Assembly (NCBI GenBank): GCA_910579955.1
Contig: CAJTWE010000011.1
Location: 7,582-71,581, forward strand
Reading direction: 5' to 3'
Length of the DNA: 64,000 nt
From: an uncultured Ruminococcus sp.
Lineage (GTDB): Bacteria; Bacillota; Clostridia; Oscillospirales; Ruminococcaceae
Shown here: positions 51,701-58,947 of the stretch, one piece after another
How the letters are laid out: each line of letters starts with the position of its first letter
Position numbering within the stretch: position 1 is the stretch's first letter
Translations under genes and position numbers: made by a program
Notes under the pieces: generated by a model
Databases searched by the model: none
What the model saw: the letters and a program-made list of their open reading frames with translations, nothing else
Told to the model about the DNA's origin: nothing

Positions 51701-52150
51701 AAACGGCATATAACCAAAAAAGGTGATACAATGTGCTTTATGAAATGCGAGGATATAGCAGGAGATATGGATTGTGTTGTATTTCCGGAGCTTTATGCTG
51801 CATCAAAGCAAAAGCTTGCTGTTGATAAAATAATTTATATAACAGGAAAGCTTAGCTATAAGGATGAGAGCACGTCGCTAATATGCAGCAGTATTCTGAA
51901 TGAAGATGATCTTAGACGCAAACTTAAAAGAAGCAAGCTTTGTTGTAAATTTACATCTGCTGACAGAGAAAAAATGCGCATCGCAGCAGATATTGCAATA
52001 AAATATAGAGGAGAAGTTCCACTATGTTTTTATCTTACTGATATAAAGAAAATGCTTATGCCTAAAGTAAGGATAGAAACAGACCCCTCAAAGGAGCTTG
52101 CAGAAGAACTTTTTAATGCTTTTGGAGAGGAAAATATAGGGCTTATATAG
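48698..52150 (+). CDS. dnaE: DNA polymerase III alpha subunit, DnaE type
   Basis: This replicative polymerase (1150 aa) starts with a PHP domain (AHLHLHSVYSLLDGACNID). The polymerase core has MPDFDIDFCIEGRQAVKDYV as the double-Asp site, KFDFLGLRNLTVI with the third acidic residue, and VYQEQVMEICRVLAGYSYG. A C-terminal OB-fold follows (ICIVSEVKRHITKKGDTMCF). In Clostridia DnaE works beside PolC. Start ATG 48698 lies inside whiA and follows GGAG; the overlap implies coupling. Confidence 0.95.
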   Translation: MAASNIPGSAFAHLHLHSVYSLLDGACNIDSLIEHVKSLGQDSVAVTDHGNLYAAVIFAQAAEKAGIHAVIGCEVYVAARTRFDKDNILDRKSDHLILLCENENGYRNLVKLVTKANMEGFYHRPRVDEELLREYSDGLICLSGCVAGKLARLILAGDYEKAKQTALMYRDIFGENNYFIEVQNHGIKEELRALPNLYRLSRETGIPLAATNDAHYVRKNDAEMQRVLLCIQTGKNIEDEIGMGFETNEFYVKSTQEMAELFSSVPEAITNTGKIAKRCNVHFETGKVYLPKFETQGGTDSKKLFASLCRDGLIKKYGNHPSKEVSDRMKYEMSVISRMGFVDYFLIVWDYVAFARRNNIPVGPGRGSGAGSICAYCLDITQIDPIENHLLFERFLNPERVSMPDFDIDFCIEGRQAVKDYVIKRYGKERVSEIVTFDLMKARGAVRDTGRAMNMPYSLCDKIAKMIDPRRTISETLESSDGEDLRQIYRSDSSAKRLIDMAMRLEGVPRHTSTHAAGVIISAFPIEDMVPLQMNDDTVVTQYTMTTLESLGLLKFDFLGLRNLTVIRDCVRSIEKYDSDFSIQNIPVNDSDVFNMMSKGETTGVFQFESAGMRRVLMQLKPESLEDLTAVLSLYRPGPRDSIPKYIENRHHPENITYAHPLLEPILNVTNGCIVYQEQVMEICRVLAGYSYGRADLVRRAMSKKKHDVMEKERKIFLYGDGKSIDGAVARGVSPEIANSIFDEISGFASYAFNKSHAAAYAFLAYQTAYLKYHYFADYMAALMTSVIGDSVKLLSYINLCEDKGVKILSPHVNRSGLIFERRGQDICFGLLAVKNLGKSFIENLEAERQKNGAFTGLRDFCRRMSEKDLNKRELESLICCGALDGLGLNRRQMKSNYESVLAAYRESSNMQLEGQMNFFGLAADNGVYESPFANEPEFSRGELLHMEKEYTGMYLSGHPLAEYFTLSKLFHTADFSKIAEDNTLVPDQSNISSICIVSEVKRHITKKGDTMCFMKCEDIAGDMDCVVFPELYAASKQKLAVDKIIYITGKLSYKDESTSLICSSILNEDDLRRKLKRSKLCCKFTSADREKMRIAADIAIKYRGEVPLCFYLTDIKKMLMPKVRIETDPSKELAEELFNAFGEENIGLI

Positions 52151-52208
52151 TTTTAAGTCAAAATATTTTTTAAAATTACAATAAAATGTTAAATTTTACA
52201 GTATTGCC

Positions 52209-52236
52209 TTGACAAATAAAATAAATGCTGTATAAT
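52209..52236 (+). promoter_or_regulatory. Promoter of pfkA
   Basis: TTGACA (52209-52214) and TATAAT (52231-52236) are 16 nt apart. The leader to the ATG at 52314 is about 70 nt. Confidence 0.75.
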
Positions 52237-52313
52237 TATATTAGAATGTAAAGATGTATTAGAAAAGTCTTGATAATACTTTAAATAATACAGATAATCG
52301 GAGGAGAATAAAT

Positions 52314-53279
52314 ATGATTAAAACTATTGGTATATTGACAAGCGGCGGAGACGCACCTGGTATGAATGCGGCAATTCGTGCAGTTGTACGTTCAGCGCTC
52401 AAGAAGGGTATCAAGGTTTTTGGCATTCGCCGTGGTTACTGCGGTCTTATTGATGGTGATATTTTTGAAATGAACGAAATGAGCGTTTCCAATATCACTC
52501 ATAAGGGCGGTACAATGCTTTATACAGCAAGAAGCTCAGAATTCCGTACTGAAGAGGGCATGCAGAAGGCAATTGAAAATTGCAATAAGTTTGGCCTTGA
52601 GGGAATTGTTGTAATTGGTGGTGACGGTTCATTCCGTGGCGCTGCTGATCTTTCAGCAAGAGGTATTCTTACTGTAGGTCTGCCGGGCACTATTGATAAC
52701 GATATTGCTTGTACAGAATATACTATCGGTTATGACACAGCAATGAACACTGCTATGGAAATGATAGACAAGCTTCAAGATACCAGCCAGTCTCATGATC
52801 GCTGCTCTGTAGTAGAGGTTATGGGTCGTGGTGCAGGCTTTATCGCTGTAAATACAGCTGTAGCTTGTGGCGCTATTGAGATCATTACTAAGGAAGTACC
52901 TTATGATCTTGATGCTCTGGCTAAGGATATGCTGGAATGCAAGAAGAATGGTAAGCAGAACTTTATTGTAGTTGTATCTGAGAATGTTGGTCATTCTCAT
53001 GAAATTGCTACTGCAATTCAGGAAAAGACCGGTGTTGAAACTCGTGCTACTGTTCTTGGCCATGTACAGAGAGGTGGTTCACCTACAGTTCGTGACCGTA
53101 TTGTAGCAAGCGAAATGGCTTACTATGCAGTAGAGCTTTTGGCTCAGGGTATTGGTAACCGTGTTGTTGCTATGCAGAAGAATGAGATCGTTGACTTCGA
53201 CATTCAGGAAGCACTGTCAATGTCAAAGCCTTATGATATGAAGCTTCATAAAATTGCAAAGGATATTGCATTCTTTTAA
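52314..53279 (+). CDS. pfkA: ATP-dependent 6-phosphofructokinase
   Basis: This glycolytic enzyme phosphorylates fructose 6-phosphate. ATP-binding GGDGS and GILTSGGDAPGMNAAIRAVV, the substrate motif LPGTIDNDIACTEYTIGYDT with the catalytic Asp, and VLGHVQRGGSPTVRDR are all intact. GGDGS (not GGDDT) marks the ATP type. The length is 321 aa. Codon choice looks more biased than in the genes just upstream, in line with high expression. Ribosome-binding site GGAGGAG. Confidence 0.96.
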   Translation: MIKTIGILTSGGDAPGMNAAIRAVVRSALKKGIKVFGIRRGYCGLIDGDIFEMNEMSVSNITHKGGTMLYTARSSEFRTEEGMQKAIENCNKFGLEGIVVIGGDGSFRGAADLSARGILTVGLPGTIDNDIACTEYTIGYDTAMNTAMEMIDKLQDTSQSHDRCSVVEVMGRGAGFIAVNTAVACGAIEIITKEVPYDLDALAKDMLECKKNGKQNFIVVVSENVGHSHEIATAIQEKTGVETRATVLGHVQRGGSPTVRDRIVASEMAYYAVELLAQGIGNRVVAMQKNEIVDFDIQEALSMSKPYDMKLHKIAKDIAFF

Positions 53280-53309
53280 TTGATAATATAAATTTATAAT
53301 ATTGATATC

Positions 53310-53345
53310 AAAAGCTGCTGCGTTTTTGCGTGGCAGCTTTTTTGT
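53310..53345 (+). terminator. Terminator of pfkA
   Basis: AAAAGCTGC and GCAGCTTTT form a 9-bp stem followed by TTTTG. Confidence 0.85.
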
Positions 53346-53356
53346 TTATTTGGTAC

Positions 53357-53404
53357 TTGACAAGATACGGTTATATGTGTATAATAATATGAGAATCATT
53401 TTCA
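53357..53404 (+). promoter_or_regulatory. Promoter and Fur/Zur-type operator of the zinc transporter operon
   Basis: TTGACA (53357-53362) and TATAAT (53380-53385) are 17 nt apart. TGAGAATCATTTTCA (53390-53404) is a 7-1-7 inverted repeat matching at 6 of 7 positions, the form of Fur-family boxes. It covers the expected transcription start, so binding would block initiation. With a zinc-type transporter downstream, Zur is the likely regulator. Confidence 0.75.
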
Positions 53405-53422
53405 ATTTGTGCGGAGGTGCGT

Positions 53423-54394
53423 ATGCGTAAACTGTTTTTTTTGCCTATTTTTCTTTGTGTTCCTATTCTTGCAGGCTGTGCGCCAGCAGCGAAGGATGTA
53501 AATTCTGATGAGATAAAAATTGTATGTACTGTTTTTCCGGAGTACGAGTGGACAAGAGAAATTATAGGAGAAGCTGAAAATAAATCGTCTATTAAACTTC
53601 TTGCCGATAACGGTACGGATTTTCATAGCTACCAGCCTAGTACCGAGGATATTGTAACGATCTCAAACTGCGATGTTTTGATATATGTTGGCGGTGAGTC
53701 TGACAAATGGATTGAGGATGCCCTTAAAAACTCTTTAAATTCTGATATGCAGGTAGTAAGACTTGCAGATATTTTGGATGATGAGCTTTTGGATGAACCT
53801 GAAACTCTTGAAAAAGAACAAGAGCATGAACATGAACATGAGGAAGCACAAAGCGCTTTTGACGAACACGTTTGGCTTTCTCTTAAAAATGCTGAAAAAT
53901 TTTGTAGTGGCATAGCAGATGCTCTATCTAATGTTGATAGTGAAAATGCTGATGTGTATAAAGCGAATGCAAAAGAGTATATTTCAAAGTTAAATGCGCT
54001 GGATAGCGAATTTAAAGATAAGCTTAGCTCTGCAAAGAGAAATACTGTTATATTCGGTGATAGATTTCCTTTTGTTTATATGATGGAAGACTATGATATT
54101 GACTATTATGCCGCTTTTCCCGGCTGTTCTTCGGAAGCAGATGCAAGCTTTGATACTGTTTTAAATCTTGCTAAAAAGACGGATGAAGAAAATATATCTG
54201 CCATTCTGACAATAGAAGGTTCTGATTGTAATATTGCCGACGCTATTATTTCTAACACAGAAACAGAAACAGAGAAGCGTATTCTTACTCTGGATTCAAT
54301 GCAGACAGTGAATTTTGATGAGATAGAAAGCGGTAAGACATATTTATCCGTAATGGAAAAGAATCTTGATGTACTTATGGAGGCACTTAACTGA
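53423..54394 (+). CDS. znuA: Zinc/manganese ABC transporter lipoprotein, ZnuA-like
   Basis: This substrate-binding lipoprotein (323 aa) is anchored outside the membrane. The lipobox is PILAGC. Metal-ligand regions are GTDFHSYQPS and DEHVWLS. A His-rich loop EHEHEHEE lies between them, a mark of zinc binders. The region where a third His is usual reads VIFGDRFPFVYMMEDY, so Asp replaces it, as in a clostridial branch of the family. ATG 53423 follows GGAGG; a GTG two codons earlier is less likely. Zinc is the favoured ion, manganese is possible. Confidence 0.88.
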   Translation: MRKLFFLPIFLCVPILAGCAPAAKDVNSDEIKIVCTVFPEYEWTREIIGEAENKSSIKLLADNGTDFHSYQPSTEDIVTISNCDVLIYVGGESDKWIEDALKNSLNSDMQVVRLADILDDELLDEPETLEKEQEHEHEHEEAQSAFDEHVWLSLKNAEKFCSGIADALSNVDSENADVYKANAKEYISKLNALDSEFKDKLSSAKRNTVIFGDRFPFVYMMEDYDIDYYAAFPGCSSEADASFDTVLNLAKKTDEENISAILTIEGSDCNIADAIISNTETETEKRILTLDSMQTVNFDEIESGKTYLSVMEKNLDVLMEALN

Positions 54395-54395
54395 T

Positions 54396-55118
54396 ATGAA
54401 TGTACAGCTTGCTTGTGAAAACGTAAGCCTTGGTTATGAAGGCAATGTTATAACAAGAAATATAAATTTTTCTGTGAAAAGCGGAGATTACCTCTGTATC
54501 GTGGGAGAAAACGGTAGCGGTAAGAGTACGCTTATAAAGACACTTTTACAATTGAAAAGCCCAATCTCTGGTAAGATTACGCTGGGTGACGGGCTTTTAC
54601 AAAAGGAGATCGGCTATCTTCCGCAGCAAACGATCGTTCAAAGGGATTTTCCTGCTTCTGCGGTTGAAATAGTGCTGTCAGGTTGTCTTAACCGATGTGG
54701 TATGCGTCCATTTTATAGTAAGTCGGAAAAAATACTTGCTCATGTTAATATGAAAAAGCTCGGCATCTGTAATCTTAAAAGAAAATGCTACAGAAACCTT
54801 TCAGGTGGTCAGCAGCAGCGAGTGCTTTTAGCAAGAGCGCTCTGTGCTACGCAGAAAATGCTGCTTCTTGATGAACCTATAACAGGTCTTGACCCAAGAG
54901 CAGCTGCTGAAATGTATGAACTTCTTGCAAAAATAAATCGTGAAGATGGCATAACTATAATAATGGTTTCCCATGATATAGGCGCAGCGGTTAAATATGG
55001 AAGTCATATTCTTCATCTGGGACAAGAGCAGATGTTCTTCGGTAAAAATGAAGATTATCTGAAAAGCGACATATATAAGGCGTTTATGTCACCATTGGGA
55101 GGTGAGGGACATGAGTGA
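54396..55118 (+). CDS. znuC: Zinc-type ABC transporter ATPase, ZnuC-like
   Basis: The 240-aa ATPase drives metal import. Walker A is VGENGSGKSTLIKTL, the ABC signature LSGGQQQRVLLARAL, Walker B MLLLDEPITGLD and the switch His VSHDIG. It starts at ATG 54396, one base after the stop of the lipoprotein gene, so translation is coupled. It overlaps the permease gene at its end. Confidence 0.92.
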   Translation: MNVQLACENVSLGYEGNVITRNINFSVKSGDYLCIVGENGSGKSTLIKTLLQLKSPISGKITLGDGLLQKEIGYLPQQTIVQRDFPASAVEIVLSGCLNRCGMRPFYSKSEKILAHVNMKKLGICNLKRKCYRNLSGGQQQRVLLARALCATQKMLLLDEPITGLDPRAAAEMYELLAKINREDGITIIMVSHDIGAAVKYGSHILHLGQEQMFFGKNEDYLKSDIYKAFMSPLGGEGHE

Positions 55119-55965
55119 AGTTTTTGAAACTTTGGCATTTTATTTTTCATATCCATTTGTAAGATATGCCCTTTTGGTCGGCGTGGCAATTGCATTGTGT
55201 TCATCACTGCTTGGAGTAACACTTGTGCTTAAAAGATTCTCTTTTATAGGCGATGGACTTTCTCATGTGGCTTTTGGCGGAGTAGCTATTGCAGGTGTAC
55301 TGAGCATATCCAATGAAATGATAGTAGTATTGCCTATTACTGTTGTAAGTGCGATATTTCTGCTTATGACAGGTCAGAATACAAAAATAAAAGGAGACGC
55401 TGCTATAGCACTTATTTCTGTTGGTTCTCTTGCTTTGGGTTATCTTCTTTTGAGTATGTTTTCATCTTCATCTAATATATCGGGCGATGTATGCAGTACG
55501 CTTTTTGGAGGAACGTCTATACTTACTCTTTCTTCTGCGGATGTATGGCTGTGTGTTATAATGTCAGTACTGGTAATAGGAGTATTTCTTTTATTTTATA
55601 ATAAGATTTTTTCTGTTACCTTTGATGAAACATTTGCTTGTGCAACAGGCGTTAAGGCGAATATTTATAATCTTATAATTGCTGTTATAACGGCAATTAT
55701 AATCGTACTTGCAATGAATCTTGTAGGTTCACTGCTTATATCAGCTCTTATAATTTGTCCTGCATTATCGGCTATGCGGCTTTTTGGAAGCTTCCGAGCT
55801 GTAATAATATCGTCTGCGGTAATATCTGTTGTATGTGCCTTGGCAGGCATACTTACAGCTATACTTATAAGCGTACCTGTAGGCCCTACAATTGTTGCGG
55901 CAAATATCGTGGTATTTGTGATTTCATGTATTGTGGGCAAAATTTTTATAAAAACAGATAAGTAA
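55111..55965 (+). CDS. znuB: Zinc-type ABC transporter permease, ZnuB-like
   Basis: The permease (284 aa) has about eight membrane spans. Typical motifs are GDGLSHVAFGGVAIAG and ATGVKANIYNLIIAV, then GSLLISALIICPALSAMRLF. ATG 55111 is preferred, since GGAGGTGAGGG precedes it; a GTG at 55102 would overlap that site. It completes the three-gene importer. Confidence 0.92.
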   Translation: MSEVFETLAFYFSYPFVRYALLVGVAIALCSSLLGVTLVLKRFSFIGDGLSHVAFGGVAIAGVLSISNEMIVVLPITVVSAIFLLMTGQNTKIKGDAAIALISVGSLALGYLLLSMFSSSSNISGDVCSTLFGGTSILTLSSADVWLCVIMSVLVIGVFLLFYNKIFSVTFDETFACATGVKANIYNLIIAVITAIIIVLAMNLVGSLLISALIICPALSAMRLFGSFRAVIISSAVISVVCALAGILTAILISVPVGPTIVAANIVVFVISCIVGKIFIKTDK

Positions 55966-55979
55966 TAATAATAACAATA

Positions 55980-56024
55980 AAAAGCTGCTTGCAGAATTGA
56001 AATGCAAGCAGCTTTTGCTTTTTT
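55980..56024. terminator. Bidirectional terminator between znuB and aroA
   Basis: AAAAGCTGCTTGCA and TGCAAGCAGCTTTT form a 14-bp stem with T-runs on the right and A-runs on the left, serving both converging genes. Confidence 0.85.
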
Positions 56025-56035
56025 ATGATATTTTC

Positions 56036-57370
56036 TTATATTTTAGAAATGGTTTCTTCCAAAACGTCGAAATATTCAGCGAATGTCTTTTTACAGCATT
56101 GTGGATTTTCTATCTTTACACCATCAGTTTTAAGACCTGTAAGGGCAAAGGACATTGCAACTCTGTGATCGTCAAATGTTACTATAAGTCCGCCATTTGG
56201 CGCTTGGGGATATATAGTAATGCTGTCTGCATATTCATCTGTTTTTATTCCCAGCGTATTAAGATTCTTTGAGATTGCATGTATTCTGTCGCATTCTTGA
56301 AGCCTGATGTGTCCTATGCCCGTTATTGTTATAGGTGCGTCGGCAAATGGCGCTATTGCAGCAAGAGTAAGTGCTTGATCGGAAAAGGATGACATATCTA
56401 CTGTAAATCCGCCTTTTAATTTACCATCCTCTGTGCCTGTTAATATTATATCGCCATTTTCTGTATGTGTGCTTGTGCAGCCCATTTTTTCAAGCAGAGA
56501 GATAAATTCAGTGTCTCCTTGAAGCATATTATCTTTAACTCCGCGAACGCTCACGCTTACGCCAAGTATTGCTGCAAGCGCAAAGAAATATGCAGCAGCG
56601 GACATATCCGGTTCAATATTATAATCTATTCCATTGTATGAATCCTCGCCCGAAAAAACATATGCTATGTTGCCGCTTGTTTCTGCTTTTTGAACATTGA
56701 CGCCAAAGTCTTTCATCATATCAGTTGTAAGGTCTACATAACTGAGACCGTGCGAGCCTGTAACATTTATAGTTATGTTTTTATGAAGAGTTCCTGCTGC
56801 AATAAGCAAAGAACTGAGAAACTGGGAGCTTTTGTCAATATTTACAGTGAAACTGTCTGGAATGTTTCCATTTGTTTTTGCACCCGTTATTTGTAGCGGA
56901 AAGTGACCTTCTTTTTCTAAGCATGAAACCTTTGCGCCTGCATTTCTCAATGAATCAATAAGCGGCTGCATAGGACGTTTTTTCATTTGTTCTGAGGCAT
57001 TCACTATATATTCACCGTCTGAAAATGCAAGCATAGCCACTAAAAATCTTGCCGCTGTTCCTGCGCTGCCAACATATATTTCCGCTTTTTTATTTGGTAT
57101 GTCTCCGCCGGTACCTGTTATTTCTATATTGCTGCCAAGCGACCCATCTGGGGTTTCTTTAATGATAAAACCAAGAGCTTTCAGGCACTCCAGAAAATGA
57201 TGTGCATCATCACTTGTGAGACAGCCGTTTAGTCTGCTTACTCCATTTGCAACAGCTCCTATAAGTAAAGCTCTGTTTGTAATGGATTTTGACCCCGGAA
57301 CTCTAACAGCTATTTTTTTTGATTTTCCTGTGCTTTGTACAGTTGGGACATTGTATATATTATCTGTCAT
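56036..57370 (-). CDS. aroA: 3-phosphoshikimate 1-carboxyvinyltransferase (EPSP synthase)
   Basis: The enzyme joins shikimate 3-phosphate and phosphoenolpyruvate in the aromatic amino acid pathway. Signature regions are RVPGSKSITNRALLIGAVAN, VGSAGTAARFLVAMLAF (PEP loop), IDKSSQFLSSLLIA and VTFDDHRVAMSFAL. Length 444 aa is normal. ATG 57370 is preferred, because GGGAG lies 8 nt upstream. Only 38 nt without a terminator separate it from the dockerin esterase gene, so the two may share a transcript although their functions are unrelated. Confidence 0.94.
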   Translation of the reverse strand: MTDNIYNVPTVQSTGKSKKIAVRVPGSKSITNRALLIGAVANGVSRLNGCLTSDDAHHFLECLKALGFIIKETPDGSLGSNIEITGTGGDIPNKKAEIYVGSAGTAARFLVAMLAFSDGEYIVNASEQMKKRPMQPLIDSLRNAGAKVSCLEKEGHFPLQITGAKTNGNIPDSFTVNIDKSSQFLSSLLIAAGTLHKNITINVTGSHGLSYVDLTTDMMKDFGVNVQKAETSGNIAYVFSGEDSYNGIDYNIEPDMSAAAYFFALAAILGVSVSVRGVKDNMLQGDTEFISLLEKMGCTSTHTENGDIILTGTEDGKLKGGFTVDMSSFSDQALTLAAIAPFADAPITITGIGHIRLQECDRIHAISKNLNTLGIKTDEYADSITIYPQAPNGGLIVTFDDHRVAMSFALTGLKTDGVKIENPQCCKKTFAEYFDVLEETISKI

Positions 57371-57408
57371 GTATTTTTCTCCCATGTATGTTTTCTATGT
57401 GTGTGCTA

Positions 57409-58716
57409 TTATTTATCTGCTATGATAAGCTCTTTCATCTGACACAGATCGAATACATTAATGTAACCGTCCTTGTATACGTCACCTGCATTGCTGTTTA
57501 CAAGAGTATCAGTGCCAGTCAGATATTTTTGCATAAGCACAATATCGGACATATTAAATATGCCGTCGTTGTTTACATCGCCTATAATAAATTCAGGAGG
57601 AGGAGTACTGTCTTTGTACACCTCATTATACATAGTTTCTGCCCAAAGCTGACGCATAGCATCATAACCGTCGCCTTCCGGATGAACTCCGTCTCCGCTG
57701 AGATATTCAGGATGTTCTATGAAAAACGCCTCAAAGTCTGGACCGTGAACAAGCTTATCTCCGTATTCCTCATAGAGCTGTTCTACCTTTGCATTATAAA
57801 GCGGAATATTTGGTTCTACGTCTGCGTTGGTTGATGATGGTATTTTGGGAAGTACAGGTATCTTTCCTGCTTCAAGTATTGCGTCTATCATGTATTTTGT
57901 ATTTTCATAATATGATTCAGTAGCGCCGGCGTTTCCCCAAGCGTCATTTGTACCGTAGGCTATGCTGACGTATTTTGCTTCTGATACAGAAAGCCAGCGA
58001 TCTATATTTTCTCGTCCCTCAATACTTCTTATTCCGCCTATGCCGCCATTTTCCTGAATTGGGAAGAAGTTCTCGTCAATACGATTCACATATGTAGCAA
58101 AACCTGTACCATAGCAATTATTCATGCCGCCTGCTGTGATGGAGTCACCAAGGAAAAGCCAACTGTCTGATATGCCGTCTGATACATTGTGAATATCAAA
58201 ATTTATACTAGACTGTTTTCCCGCTTCACCATCTGCTTTAGAAACGTTAATGCGTATCCAGTTATAGCCCTCCATATTTACAAGGTGCTGACGTGAGGCA
58301 AGTTTGTTTTCTGTAACTGTTTCTGCTATTTCCCAGCCGTCTGTCGGATATTCTCCGCCCTCTGCACTGTTGACCTCTATTGTGTAATCTGTAGGCTTGC
58401 CGTTCTGACTGGTATATGAACCTATCATATCAAATGAGCTTGTGTTATACCATACTGCAATTACCTGCTTTTTCTCGCTATCTGGAACAGCCGAGAGGTC
58501 ATAAGCTAAATAATCTGGAGATGATGACTGCCAGAATGAGAAATAGTGTTCATCATTTCCGGCGGATGCCTGACCGCTAGTCGAGTATGCAGGGCAGTTT
58601 CTACTTATAACAGGGTTTGGAGAAACTTCTGCAAAGACATAAAGGCTGCTAAGTGCAGATGCACTGAGAGCAAGAGATACAACAGAAGCTGCTGCACGTT
58701 TAATAATTTTTTTCAT
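57409..58716 (-). CDS. Secreted SGNH/GDSL esterase with dockerin
   Basis: The 435-aa protein has a signal peptide (AAASVVSLALSASALSSLYVFAE is interrupted by no charge), then a beta-rich carbohydrate-binding-like domain (about 35-185). A SGNH hydrolase domain follows, with block I LFLGDSITAGG, block III YGTNDAW and the catalytic pair DGVHPEGDGYD. The end is a type I dockerin (GDVNNDGIFNMSDIVLMQKY, GDVYKDGYINVFDLCQMKEL). It probably removes acetyl or similar esters from plant polysaccharides within the cellulosome. It lacks a long Thr linker, having only PPPE before the dockerin. Start follows GAGGAGATC. Confidence 0.92.
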   Translation of the reverse strand: MKKIIKRAAASVVSLALSASALSSLYVFAEVSPNPVISRNCPAYSTSGQASAGNDEHYFSFWQSSSPDYLAYDLSAVPDSEKKQVIAVWYNTSSFDMIGSYTSQNGKPTDYTIEVNSAEGGEYPTDGWEIAETVTENKLASRQHLVNMEGYNWIRINVSKADGEAGKQSSINFDIHNVSDGISDSWLFLGDSITAGGMNNCYGTGFATYVNRIDENFFPIQENGGIGGIRSIEGRENIDRWLSVSEAKYVSIAYGTNDAWGNAGATESYYENTKYMIDAILEAGKIPVLPKIPSSTNADVEPNIPLYNAKVEQLYEEYGDKLVHGPDFEAFFIEHPEYLSGDGVHPEGDGYDAMRQLWAETMYNEVYKDSTPPPEFIIGDVNNDGIFNMSDIVLMQKYLTGTDTLVNSNAGDVYKDGYINVFDLCQMKELIIADK

Positions 58717-58758
58717 TTATAAGATCTCCTCTAAGATTGATTTGTTAGCTTTTATTTT

Positions 58759-58787
58759 AGTATAGCACAGTTTTTTTTAAAATGCAA
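58759..58787 (-). promoter_or_regulatory. Promoter of the dockerin esterase gene
   Basis: On the minus strand TTGCAT (58787-58782) and TATACT (58764-58759) are 17 nt apart, about 43 nt before the ATG. Confidence 0.55.
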
Positions 58788-58882
58788 TACATTTGTTAGT
58801 TGAATATAAATTTTTTTGAAAATACTATTGAAATTTAGTTAGAATTGAGATATAATTATATTATTATAAAATTAAGCAAATA

Positions 58883-58930
58883 AAAAACAGGTTGATGCTT
58901 TTCATTTTTCAAAGCTCAGCCTGTTTTTAT
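58883..58930 (-). terminator. Terminator of the cardiolipin synthase gene
   Basis: AAAAACAGG and CCTGTTTTT form a 9-bp stem around a long loop. On the minus strand the 3' side ends in a T-run. Confidence 0.65.
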
Positions 58931-58947
58931 TATATCTAGTTTTTAAA

